Source of the DNA: Candidatus Babeliaceae bacterium
GTDB lineage: Bacteria > Babelota > Babeliae > Babelales > Babelaceae
DNA: 64,000 bases
Reading direction: 5' to 3'
Assembly: GCA_016933915.1 (NCBI GenBank)
Contig: JAFFZZ010000113.1
Location: 1 to 64,000, forward strand
Made by a program: the position numbers and the translations under genes
Notes under the pieces: generated by a model
Databases searched by the model: none
Told to the model about the DNA's origin: nothing
Seen by the model: the letters and a program-made list of their open reading frames with translations, nothing else
In this document: in pieces, positions 8,897-16,884 of the stretch
Layout: each line of letters begins with the position of its first letter
Numbering within the stretch: position 1 is the first letter of the stretch

Positions 8897-9373
8897 ATGG
8901 CAGGCTATAACCGCGTTATTATGGTCGGTAACCTTACTCGTGACCCAGAACTTCGGCAGCTTCCTTCAGGGGCCTCCGTCTGCCGTCTTAATATCGCCTC
9001 AAATCGACAATTTCGTGACAAAACAGGCAACCTCACCCAAGAGGTATGCTTTATTGATATTGACGTCTGGGGCCCTCAAGCTGATACTTGCAAACAATAC
9101 CTACAAAAGGGACGTTCAATATTAGTCGAAGGGCGCCTCAAACTCGATTCATGGAAAGATAACGACGGTCAGAACAGGAGCAAACACTCCATTGTCGCAA
9201 ATACAGTGCAGTTCCTCTCATCTGCAACTGAACAAGGGGTAACCTCTGAAACCGCCAATTCCGAAGTTTCAGCATTCGATGAGCCAACTGTCGCTACAGC
9301 ACCAAAGGCAACACGCAAAAGCAGCACAAAAAAAGTCCTCGAACCCTCTTTCGATGACGAGCTCCCATTCTAA
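8897..9373 (+). CDS. ssb: Single-stranded DNA-binding protein SSB
   Basis: SSB coats single-stranded DNA in replication, repair and recombination. The OB fold is obvious (YNRVIMVGNLTRDPELR, ICNIASNRQFRD-type strand, FIDIDVWGPQA, KGRSILVEGRLKLDSW). A flexible acidic linker follows, then the C-terminal tip DDELPF, which recruits partner proteins such as RecJ. The 158 aa are a typical length. AAGGAAAGG stands upstream of the ATG. It is the last gene of the mnmA-pgsA run. Confidence 0.97.
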   Translation: MAGYNRVIMVGNLTRDPELRQLPSGASVCRLNIASNRQFRDKTGNLTQEVCFIDIDVWGPQADTCKQYLQKGRSILVEGRLKLDSWKDNDGQNRSKHSIVANTVQFLSSATEQGVTSETANSEVSAFDEPTVATAPKATRKSSTKKVLEPSFDDELPF

Positions 9374-9398
9374 AGCATTGACTTTAAAAAGCACAGCA

Positions 9399-9450
9399 CC
9401 ATACGCTTCCCGTTAAAGGAACGTTTCTACTTTCCTAGGGGGGCGTATGG
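9399..9450 (+). promoter_or_regulatory. Inverted repeat that could hide the start of gene 9447
   Basis: CCATACGC (9399-9406) is the exact reverse complement of GCGTATGG (9443-9450), which contains the ATG at 9447. After a TT bulge, CCC on the left arm could also pair with the G-run of the ribosome site. Folding of the leader would occlude both start codon and ribosome site. Regulation is inference. Confidence 0.4.
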
Positions 9451-10631
9451 CACTGATAAAAAGCTTAAGGGTCTTTACGCTTGCACTCCTGTGCAACATT
9501 ATCAGCGCAGGAGAAAAAACACTTCTCCCGGTAAACTTTTCATTTATTACCGGTACGGAAGCAACATTCGACGAGTTAAAAGGAAAATTAGAAGAGACAG
9601 TAGAGGAAGACTCTTCGCTGAGTAATTATCAAAAATCATTTAAAGCAAAGTATCTCAAAATAGATGATGATACTTTCGATACTTACTTTCCACCGCTTGA
9701 AAAAATCACAAAAGAATACAACAAAAATAACCCTTCGACGTGGCACAACAACCGTATCATAGAGATGACCTATCAAGCACTAAGTAAATCCAATGGTACT
9801 CAAAAACCATACCTCTCTATTGCATCTGGATTTGAAGGGCTCATTCAAATCCTGTGCGCCCTTAAAAACAAAGACCTAAAATTATATGCACTTATTGCCA
9901 ATGGATCCCCATGCATGGGGGCATTCGGGTTACCAAATGTAATGTCAGGGGCAACAGGCGCTTTCAAATTCTGCGCAAACTTACAAAAACTTGCTCAAGC
10001 AAAACTAATACAAGAATATTATCCATATGTAGATCCATTGTACGGAACAGCAAGTAAGTACGCATACGAAATATCTAATTCTTGGTTTGGAAGTATTTTC
10101 AGTTCGGTAAGCGGTATAGACCTGAACCAGCTTTTAAACAATCCAAAACTTCCACTCCTCCATTCAAAAGGAACCAATATTATCTGTGACGGAGGATGGA
10201 TGGAACATAACTATTTCCCTGCAATGGCCTGGAATGACCCTTTCAGCCCACGGAAAATAAGTGCATTTCTTACACCATATTTAGATCCTGAGAACTCAGA
10301 TTATGAAAAACGGTTAAAAGAAATTATCATCTATCTCATCAAATTCAATGGTGACAAACTTCTTTCACCAGAAATATCAGCCCACTTTGGTTTTTTTAAT
10401 AAAACAGAAGTGGATACTGAAAATCCCTCGGTAATAAAAACATTCGAAGAGAGCGAAGCATATAAAAATAATATCCTCGGGCTTAAAGATAAATTCAAAA
10501 AAAAGACTTTGCATCTCAGATCAGTCGCATTTAACGAAAAACTCGGTTACCACGAAAATCCGAATGCTCAAGATGAAATTGTAAAAGCCTACGTCACCAT
10601 ACAAAAGAAGTGGCTCAAGATAGACAGGTAA
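9447..10631 (+). CDS. Exported palmitoyl-protein-thioesterase-like alpha/beta hydrolase
   Basis: The 394-aa protein has a signal peptide (MALIKSLRVFTLALLCNIIS). The middle matches the PPT1 pattern in order: a nucleophile-elbow region (SIASGFEG, 124-131), then ALIANGSPCMGAFGLPN (148-164, PPT1 has GVFGLPR), then LIQEYYPYVDPLY, then a YEKRLKEIIIYLIKF helix, ISAHFGFFN and NNILGLKDK (PPT1 has DRLGLKE). PPT enzymes remove fatty acyl groups from cysteines, in eukaryotic lysosomes. The canonical G-x-S-Q-G-G is not intact: Ser127 could serve, but the best helix alignment puts Phe129 at the serine position. It may therefore be inactive or divergent. A second, better-conserved relative is at 44487-45602. 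Family call is by remembered pattern. Confidence 0.6.
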   Translation: MALIKSLRVFTLALLCNIISAGEKTLLPVNFSFITGTEATFDELKGKLEETVEEDSSLSNYQKSFKAKYLKIDDDTFDTYFPPLEKITKEYNKNNPSTWHNNRIIEMTYQALSKSNGTQKPYLSIASGFEGLIQILCALKNKDLKLYALIANGSPCMGAFGLPNVMSGATGAFKFCANLQKLAQAKLIQEYYPYVDPLYGTASKYAYEISNSWFGSIFSSVSGIDLNQLLNNPKLPLLHSKGTNIICDGGWMEHNYFPAMAWNDPFSPRKISAFLTPYLDPENSDYEKRLKEIIIYLIKFNGDKLLSPEISAHFGFFNKTEVDTENPSVIKTFEESEAYKNNILGLKDKFKKKTLHLRSVAFNEKLGYHENPNAQDEIVKAYVTIQKKWLKIDR

Positions 10632-10727
10632 CGAATTCTAGCATTCTTTGCATAAAACGATACTCTCATGAAGAGAAAAGGATTCCTCATGAATGGGGAT
10701 GCACATCTGCATAAAAAGGGTCTCTTC

Positions 10728-12203
10728 ATGAAAAAAAGTATTGCTATCATCGGTGGAGGTGTCTCCGGACTTTGTACTGGATCATTTGCTGCTGCCGCTG
10801 GATTTCAGCCAATCATTTATGAGATGAACAAAGTCCCTGGAGGACTCTGCACCGGATGGCAAAAGGGTGATTACACCGTTGATTTCTGCATCAGCTGGCT
10901 CACCGGTGCCGCAGATACTAACGATGGATGTGATCTTTACCATGACTGGAAATTTCTTGGTGTTATTGATCAACTTACCTATGTTTTTCCTCAAGAAATT
11001 ACTCGCATCATTAATACCGATGGAAGACAGCTTGCCATAAGTACTGATCTTGATACATTCGAACAGAACATGCTAAGCATCGCTCCGGAAGACGAATGCG
11101 CTATTAAAGATTTAATAGCAGCCATTCGAAAATTTGCTAAAAATAATCTCGGGCTTCATAGCCCCACATCTTTTGGCGAACGCATAGAAAACTGGTGGCG
11201 CCTTCTTACCATGGCCAGCCCGCTTTATCGATACGGTAACCTCTCAATGCAAGAACTCGGCCTTCAGTTTAAAAATCAATTTCTCCGTGAAGCATTCACT
11301 CATAGCTGGGATCCACGACTTTCTGCGATGAGTATTCTTGCCATAATAGCATGGGCTCACTGCGGCATCTGCGGGTACCCGATTGGTGGATCGCAAGCAT
11401 TTGCTCGCGCACTCGAATCTCGCTTCAAAGAACTTGGAGGCATTATCCGTTATGAGGCACCAATTGAAAAAATTTTGGTGGAAGAAAACCAAGCAGTAGG
11501 AGTTAAACTCGCAGATGGTGAAGAATGTCACGCTGATTATGTCATCTCTGCAGCCGATGGCTATAGCACACTCTTTGAACTCCTTGGTGGCGAATACGTT
11601 ACCCAAAAGATTGCCTCATACTACCGCGACCTACCAATCTTTGGACCACTCCTTTTCCTCGCCTTTGGTGTCGACAAATCATTCGCTGATTTTCCTCATC
11701 AACTCAGCAACACCATATTTAAAATTCCTAAGATAACGATCGCTGATCGTGAACATGAATGGCTACAGGTTAAAATCCACAACACCGATCCAACATTAGC
11801 GCCGGACGGAAAAACAGTCTTGAGTGTCTTCCTCGATTCTAACTTTGACTTCTGGCAAAAGCTTTCCGAAAACCGAGATCAGTATGAAGAGATGAAAAAA
11901 AGAGTTGCTGATATCGTCGCGAATCTTCTCAATGAACAGTTTCCAGGAATAATTAGCACTCTTGAAATGAAAGAAGTAATAACACCGGTCAGCGTTCATC
12001 GATGGACAAAAAATTGGCACGGCTCATATGAAGGGTGGCTTTCTACACCGCAAACAATCTTCATGCACATGGAAAGGACCTTGCCGGGACTCAAAAATTT
12101 TTACATGGTCGGCCATTGGGTGCAACCTGGCGGTGGACTTCCTAGCTGCGTTATCACTGCTAAAGAAGTAATGAACATGCTCTGTGAACATGCAGGCAGA
12201 TAA
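10728..12203 (+). CDS. FAD-dependent oxidoreductase, phytoene-desaturase/CrtI-like
   Basis: The N-terminus after ATG 10728 is a classic dinucleotide-binding fold (IAIIGGGVSGLCTGSFAA, then E in IIYEMNKVPGG). The C-terminal FAD motif is YMVGHWVQPGGGLPSCV. The overall 491-aa plan is that of the COG1233 phytoene dehydrogenase / carotenoid isomerase group. The substrate cannot be named: no carotenoid synthesis genes are nearby. Two further in-frame ATGs at 10668 and 10689 would add a non-conserved leader of 20 or 13 residues, so I start at MKKSIAIIGGG. It follows the thioesterase-like gene by 96 nt and may be co-transcribed. Confidence 0.85.
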   Translation: MKKSIAIIGGGVSGLCTGSFAAAAGFQPIIYEMNKVPGGLCTGWQKGDYTVDFCISWLTGAADTNDGCDLYHDWKFLGVIDQLTYVFPQEITRIINTDGRQLAISTDLDTFEQNMLSIAPEDECAIKDLIAAIRKFAKNNLGLHSPTSFGERIENWWRLLTMASPLYRYGNLSMQELGLQFKNQFLREAFTHSWDPRLSAMSILAIIAWAHCGICGYPIGGSQAFARALESRFKELGGIIRYEAPIEKILVEENQAVGVKLADGEECHADYVISAADGYSTLFELLGGEYVTQKIASYYRDLPIFGPLLFLAFGVDKSFADFPHQLSNTIFKIPKITIADREHEWLQVKIHNTDPTLAPDGKTVLSVFLDSNFDFWQKLSENRDQYEEMKKRVADIVANLLNEQFPGIISTLEMKEVITPVSVHRWTKNWHGSYEGWLSTPQTIFMHMERTLPGLKNFYMVGHWVQPGGGLPSCVITAKEVMNMLCEHAGR

Positions 12204-12205
12204 AA

Positions 12206-12742
12206 TTAAAGACGCTCAAATTTCAGGTTGCCACTCTGTTCAATAATAATGCAAAGTACATTGCTATTTTGACTTGAAAGTGGGGTGCCACCAACAATTG
12301 GATTTACCGTGCCTGTAGCCGTTATAAACTCAGGCGCCTTAAACTCAGTGTAAAAGACCATCGTTTTATCTTCGAATAGATGGTATTCTCTTAAAAGATG
12401 TCCTTTGCGTACCAATGCAATACGCATTTTTGCATCCCCTGGCCACTTCCATGGAACCGGATAGTCGGTAAGTGAAATTGTTTGTCCTGGCAATAAAATA
12501 AAATATTGAGTCCAGAGACCAATGTTCGACGCGGGAATGAAAAAAGTTTCAAGCTGCTTAAGCGGCCCAGAGAAAGTAAAGTTTATAATCCTTCGCGTCT
12601 TTAATACATTCAAATCATCGTTTTGAAAAAGCACCGTAATATCACGACTCTCATTGCGAACCTCGTTAATATTTAACGCCTGCAATGATGACGACATTGA
12701 GAGCAGCGTAACCGCCCCTAACAAATATCCCCCTGGCCTCAT
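12206..12742 (-). CDS. Secreted protein of unknown function (paralogue of 4014-4865)
   Basis: 178 aa with a signal peptide (MRPGGYLLGAVTLLSMSSSLQA) followed by LNINEVRNESRDITVLF. That segment parallels ITVTEVTNNSGEVVTVAL in the protein at 4014-4865, and both end in a similar pattern (CIIIEQSGNLKFERL versus IKITVEDNCQFHFTRM). The rest is predicted mostly beta (FILLPGQTISLTDYPVPW). I see no active-site motif. AAAAAAGGAGAT lies upstream of the ATG. It converges with the FAD oxidoreductase, with 2 bp between stops. Confidence 0.75.
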   Translation of the reverse strand: MRPGGYLLGAVTLLSMSSSLQALNINEVRNESRDITVLFQNDDLNVLKTRRIINFTFSGPLKQLETFFIPASNIGLWTQYFILLPGQTISLTDYPVPWKWPGDAKMRIALVRKGHLLREYHLFEDKTMVFYTEFKAPEFITATGTVNPIVGGTPLSSQNSNVLCIIIEQSGNLKFERL

Positions 12743-12903
12743 TTCAATCTCCTTTTTTATTTAACGATAATTTCTACACCAACTATATTCCCTATTTTTT
12801 ATTTATTTTATCGATTTTCATATGAAAAAATCAATAATCTCAGTGAAATGGAGACTGCATCAACAAGTTTGGCTATGGAAAAATCAGCATAAGAAACGCA
12901 ACA

Positions 12904-14613
12904 TTACGCCTCAATCAACTCCCACTCGTCAAACTCACTCTTTACTTTTTCGTCAGGGGTCACAACCCATAATTTTACTTCTTTGGAACCAACTATTTTT
13001 TCCAATTCTTTTGTCATCGGTACCATTTGTTTACGCTCTTCCTCTAACACTTTATTTTTTTGTTTAAGCTTCCCCTCCAATACTTTAATATTCTGGAGCT
13101 CATCAAGAGTCAAGAACTGTTGCATCTCCAATGTTGGAGACTCTGTCAACAGACCTTGTAAATAGCAATGAGCAAAAAAAGCCGCCAAGGATCCTACCAA
13201 TTCAAAATCTGCACATCGAGAACAAAAAAGTGAATACGGGAGGCTCATGTAATGACAAGATTCAACTAACTCGTTATAGTCACGCAGAGCATGCTTAAAC
13301 ATCTCAAAAGCTCTTTCCACCCGCCACGCAAGCTTTTCACAATCAGGAGCATTATCTTTTGGTTGTTTGAAATTTTTTATCACCATTTCCCTGAAGTAAT
13401 TCTCAACCATTTCTTGGGATTGCTCGCAGATACCTTCAATAAAATGAATGGGCGGATAGCATTCTATCGATTTCTCGAGGTGGCGCAAAATTTTTTTCGG
13501 GGCAAAACGGATCAGAAAACGTAAATTTTTTGCCAAAACCTTAGGTGAAAATGAAGAGCTAGTAGTGGAATGCGCTAATTTTCGAAGTCTCTCAAAATCT
13601 TCTACTTTTTCTCTCAGCTCTGCCGCTTTTATTCGCAACTCAGATCCTCTTCCTTTTAATTTTTTTGCATTTTCCTCCCAGTTTTTCGCTTTCGCTTTCC
13701 AATCATTTACTTTTTTCTTCCAGTTTATTTTTTCAAAATTTTTGAACACTCCCAGACTGACATGAGCAAAAACTTCTGGAGCAATTTTATAAAACCACGG
13801 CTGATCAATAACAGGCCCCAATAATTCCTTTGTAGAAAAAGATAGAACCCCTCGTCCAACAAGGTAGATCAGACTCAGTACAATGTGATTATCTTTTTCA
13901 GTATAACTACGTAATGCAGATGTCTGACTTTTGGACAAATAATCAAGAACAATCCCCTGCTGAGACTCTTTCAGTTGCAATGGATTCGATCCTACAACTA
14001 AATCGAAGATAAGGGGGTTTATCCGCGCCGTTTCTCCGTAGCCCCCCAATACTTTTTTATTACACAAAAGGGTAATGAGTTTTGCGCGATCACCATACGA
14101 ATCTATTTTTTTACGTATCAGATCCAAAAAGGGTGGTATGCTCCCATCGCCAATTCTCGGCCAAACTTTGTGGCAAAGAAAACCAACTTCACTCCACCCA
14201 TTTTTATCACCCGCAGAAAATTTTTGTGTATCTAATGCCCAAATTGCCTCCACAAGCTCCGGAGATATTAAATCGAGATTGTCATCATCTTTAATCGCAA
14301 GATAAAACAGATTATCTGAAACAGACGGATACTTTTTACACAGTTTAAGTATCTTCTGACATAGTACATTTTTTTTATTCTCCCCACTAAGGGACCTTTG
14401 CCTGCAGTCTTCTTCAATTGCACGTAAATGTTTGATAAAGAAAGCATCAGAATCAAGCGACAAATCTAGGCTCTTAGATTTTTTTTCTGGCAGCTTGTTC
14501 CTGCTTGTGGGAGAATGAAAGAAACACGAGGGAGGTGTACTTGAAATTCGCTCCATAGCGTAAAAAATATGCCAACTACAGAGGATAGCAAGCGCTATAA
14601 TTCTGGCATGCAT
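12904..14613 (-). CDS. Large secreted coiled-coil protein, C-terminal DEWELI motif
   Basis: 569 aa; the first about 20 residues are a signal peptide (MHARIIALAILCSWHIFYA). The body is helical. A strong coiled coil spans about 285-335 (KKKVNDWKAKAKNWEENAKKL) and a second about 500-545 (LEGKLKQKNKVLEEERKQ). No family is recognised. The last nine residues, F-D-E-W-E-L-I-E-A (561-569), fit the acidic W-x-x-I/L pattern by which eukaryotic proteins bind Atg8/LC3; this can occur by chance. GGAGGCGCTT precedes the ATG. It could be a host-directed factor, but nothing proves it. Confidence 0.7.
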   Translation of the reverse strand: MHARIIALAILCSWHIFYAMERISSTPPSCFFHSPTSRNKLPEKKSKSLDLSLDSDAFFIKHLRAIEEDCRQRSLSGENKKNVLCQKILKLCKKYPSVSDNLFYLAIKDDDNLDLISPELVEAIWALDTQKFSAGDKNGWSEVGFLCHKVWPRIGDGSIPPFLDLIRKKIDSYGDRAKLITLLCNKKVLGGYGETARINPLIFDLVVGSNPLQLKESQQGIVLDYLSKSQTSALRSYTEKDNHIVLSLIYLVGRGVLSFSTKELLGPVIDQPWFYKIAPEVFAHVSLGVFKNFEKINWKKKVNDWKAKAKNWEENAKKLKGRGSELRIKAAELREKVEDFERLRKLAHSTTSSSFSPKVLAKNLRFLIRFAPKKILRHLEKSIECYPPIHFIEGICEQSQEMVENYFREMVIKNFKQPKDNAPDCEKLAWRVERAFEMFKHALRDYNELVESCHYMSLPYSLFCSRCADFELVGSLAAFFAHCYLQGLLTESPTLEMQQFLTLDELQNIKVLEGKLKQKNKVLEEERKQMVPMTKELEKIVGSKEVKLWVVTPDEKVKSEFDEWELIEA

Positions 14614-14688
14614 ACGAAGCGCCTCCTAAACATATTGCTCAGCTACTATCTCAACGATATCGCTCCAACAAAAAGGAAAACAAGCTTT

Positions 14689-15045
14689 TTAAACAACACG
14701 ATCCAATACCAAAAAAGTAACGAGTGCTCCAAATGAAAGAACAACCCCAACAGCGCCAGCCAAAAAAACAATCTTAATTAAACATACCCTGCGCCGCTCT
14801 GTGCAAAATTCCCTACAGAAATACACCATCCCCCTTGGAGACTCAACCTCATTAGAATTAAAGAGCTGGGGATATTGTTCTTTAAGTTGTTTAGCAAAAT
14901 CATGGGTCGTAATTGGTATCTTAACAGTGCTGTCAGTAGACTGAACATTGCCAGCTAGTTGACCGTTGTCCATGGCACCCAAATACTGGCAAGATATCAC
15001 GAAGACAGATGCAGCAAAAAAACAGACTTGTAACATTCTTTTCAC
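14689..15045 (-). CDS. Small exported protein with C-terminal membrane segment
   Basis: 118 aa. The signal peptide (MKRMLQVCFFAASVFVISC) is followed by a polar region with a CREFCTERRRVC cysteine motif and a C-terminal hydrophobic helix (IVFLAGAVGVVLSFGALV). This is a type I or anchored arrangement: exported domain, then membrane. AAGGAGGAGTTTC upstream is a strong ribosome site. No homology recognised. It lies upstream of the coiled-coil gene on the same strand, separated by 75 nt, so the two may be one unit. Confidence 0.7.
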   Translation of the reverse strand: MKRMLQVCFFAASVFVISCQYLGAMDNGQLAGNVQSTDSTVKIPITTHDFAKQLKEQYPQLFNSNEVESPRGMVYFCREFCTERRRVCLIKIVFLAGAVGVVLSFGALVTFLVLDRVV

Positions 15046-15176
15046 ATGAAACTCCTCCTTAAAAAATTAAAAAACCCATTTATTATAAGGACAAAAGCAT
15101 TAAAACTTCAATAAAAATCACGCTCCTGCAACATTCAAATTGCGCATCTAAGCTTTTTACTGAAAGAAAATCGGGA

Positions 15177-15205
15177 TCGACAAGCAGGGTAAAACAAGTT
15201 AAAAT
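15177..15205 (+). promoter_or_regulatory. Candidate promoter for yebC-yicC-dnaE
   Basis: TCGACA (15177-15182), a 17-nt spacer and TAAAAT (15200-15205). Both hexamers match the sigma-70 consensus at 5 of 6. The yebC start lies 44 nt downstream. Confidence 0.5.
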
Positions 15206-15248
15206 TAAAAATAGTATGCACCCCCTTTTTTGAAACGCGAGGTTGAGC

Positions 15249-15965
15249 ATGTCAGGGCATTCAAAGTGGAAAACAATCAAACACAAAAAAGCTGCTGAAG
15301 ACGCTAAGAAATCAAAAGCATATACTAAGATTATCAAAGAGATTACCGTTGCAGCTCGCACAGGCGGTGGCGATCCGAACCATAATCCTACTCTCCGTAC
15401 ACTCCTTGATAAAGCAAAAGCAATTAATATGCCCCAGGAAAACGCTACTCGCGCCATTAAAAAGGGAACCGGAGAGCTTCCTGGTATACACTATGAACAT
15501 CATCAGTATGAAGGATATGGTCCCGGAGGAATGGCCATCATAATCGATGTTCTCACCGACAATAAAAACCGTGCTGTTGCCGACATCCGAAGTCTTTTTA
15601 CGCGAAAAGGTGGTTCTCTCGCAGAAGCGGGAGCCGTTAGCTGGATGTTTGAACGGGCAGGCATTGTTCGGGGAACAAGTGCTAAACTTACTGAAGACCG
15701 CCTTCTCGAAGCTCTTATTGATTTCGATATCATCTCGATTGAACAAGACGGAGATCATTGGACAATCACCTGCAATCCTCACGATCTAGAAAAAATCAAA
15801 AAAGCAGCGCATGATTATGGTCTTGAAATCAGTGAAGCCGAGGTCGAAATGGTTGCTAAAAATAAACACGAGGTTCCAAAAAGCCAGGAGCCCATGGCCT
15901 ACGAATTTCTCGACGCAATCGACGATTTAGACGACGTGCAAAACGTATACACCAATATTGCATAA
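15249..15965 (+). CDS. yebC: YebC/PmpR family translation/transcription regulator
   Basis: The protein (238 aa) starts MSGHSKWKTIKHKKAA, the family hallmark, and continues with RTGGGDPNHNPTLRTLLDKA and YEGYGPGGMAIIID. YebC proteins act in the cytoplasm, as DNA-binding regulators in some species and as ribosome helpers at proline stretches in others. The ATG at 15249 is preferred over a TTG two codons upstream; GAGG lies just before. It starts the yebC-yicC-dnaE run. Confidence 0.95.
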   Translation: MSGHSKWKTIKHKKAAEDAKKSKAYTKIIKEITVAARTGGGDPNHNPTLRTLLDKAKAINMPQENATRAIKKGTGELPGIHYEHHQYEGYGPGGMAIIIDVLTDNKNRAVADIRSLFTRKGGSLAEAGAVSWMFERAGIVRGTSAKLTEDRLLEALIDFDIISIEQDGDHWTITCNPHDLEKIKKAAHDYGLEISEAEVEMVAKNKHEVPKSQEPMAYEFLDAIDDLDDVQNVYTNIA

Positions 15966-15977
15966 GGGAAAGTGATT

Positions 15978-16883
15978 ATGTTAGCAAGCATGACCGGCTT
16001 TGTCGCACATACCTTTGAACTTTCGATAGGAACGGAAAAGGTTCCAATCACTCTGCATCTGAAATCTCTAAATGGAAGATTTTTCGAAGCATCGTGTCGC
16101 ATGCCCCATGCTCTTGCACATTTAGAACCTCTTATTATAAAAAAGATGCGGGAGCGACTCTATCGTGGCACTATCTTTTGTAACATCTACTTAGGCTCTC
16201 CCTTAGCACTGAGTAGCGCCGCACGACCTTCCTGGCCAACTATTGAAGCATATGTTAAAGCTGCTCATGAAATCAGTGAAAAATTTGCCGCTCAAGTTTC
16301 TTTAAAGTCCGATCTTGACGTAAATTCTCTTCTTATGATGCCACACGCCATCGAGTTTACAGAAAGTCCATTAGATACCACTTTGTCCGATATTATTTTA
16401 CAACAGATTGCAGAACAAATTGATTGCTTAACCAAAGAGCGTCTCACTGAAGGACGCGAACTAGAGCTCGATCTCGTCAAGAGGATCAAGGCAATTGGAG
16501 ATTTAACAACTCAGATAAAGGAACGCGCTCGCGTTGTTTTTGAAGAACGCCGCACCAAGCTTATGAATGAGATGACAGAATTTATCGGACAAGTTCCAGC
16601 AGAAAATCGAGAATCAGCACTGCAAGCACTTTACGGGCATCTCGAAAAACTCGACATCACCGAAGAGACTGTAAGACTCGATGCTCACCACGAAAACGCA
16701 CTTCACGTGATAGCGGCCAAAGGGATAGAAAAAGGTAAAAAACTCGATTTTATTTTGCAAGAAATGTTTAGGGAAACCAATACAATTGCCGCAAAATGTG
16801 CTGATTCTACCCTTGTTTCTTTTGCAATAGCCGTTAAAGTAGAACTTGAGAAAGCACGAGAACAAGTTCAAAATATAGTATGA
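15978..16883 (+). CDS. yicC: YicC-family endoribonuclease-like protein
   Basis: About 301 aa with the N-terminal SMTGF box, LKSLNGRFFE, and the C-terminal DUF1732 block (LDFILQEMFRETNTIAAK followed by EKAREQVQNIV). E. coli YicC is reported to be an RNase that targets regulatory RNA. The ATG at 15978 follows AAGGGAAAG; a GTG two codons upstream (15972) is possible. yebC ends 12 nt before and dnaE begins 2 nt after, so an operon is likely. The usual partner gmk is not adjacent. Confidence 0.92.
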   Translation: MLASMTGFVAHTFELSIGTEKVPITLHLKSLNGRFFEASCRMPHALAHLEPLIIKKMRERLYRGTIFCNIYLGSPLALSSAARPSWPTIEAYVKAAHEISEKFAAQVSLKSDLDVNSLLMMPHAIEFTESPLDTTLSDIILQQIAEQIDCLTKERLTEGRELELDLVKRIKAIGDLTTQIKERARVVFEERRTKLMNEMTEFIGQVPAENRESALQALYGHLEKLDITEETVRLDAHHENALHVIAAKGIEKGKKLDFILQEMFRETNTIAAKCADSTLVSFAIAVKVELEKAREQVQNIV

Positions 16884-16884
16884 G

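Noticed and set aside
12822-13067. 81-codon plus-strand frame
   Set aside because: It overlaps the 3' end of the coiled-coil gene antisense and has no coding features of its own.
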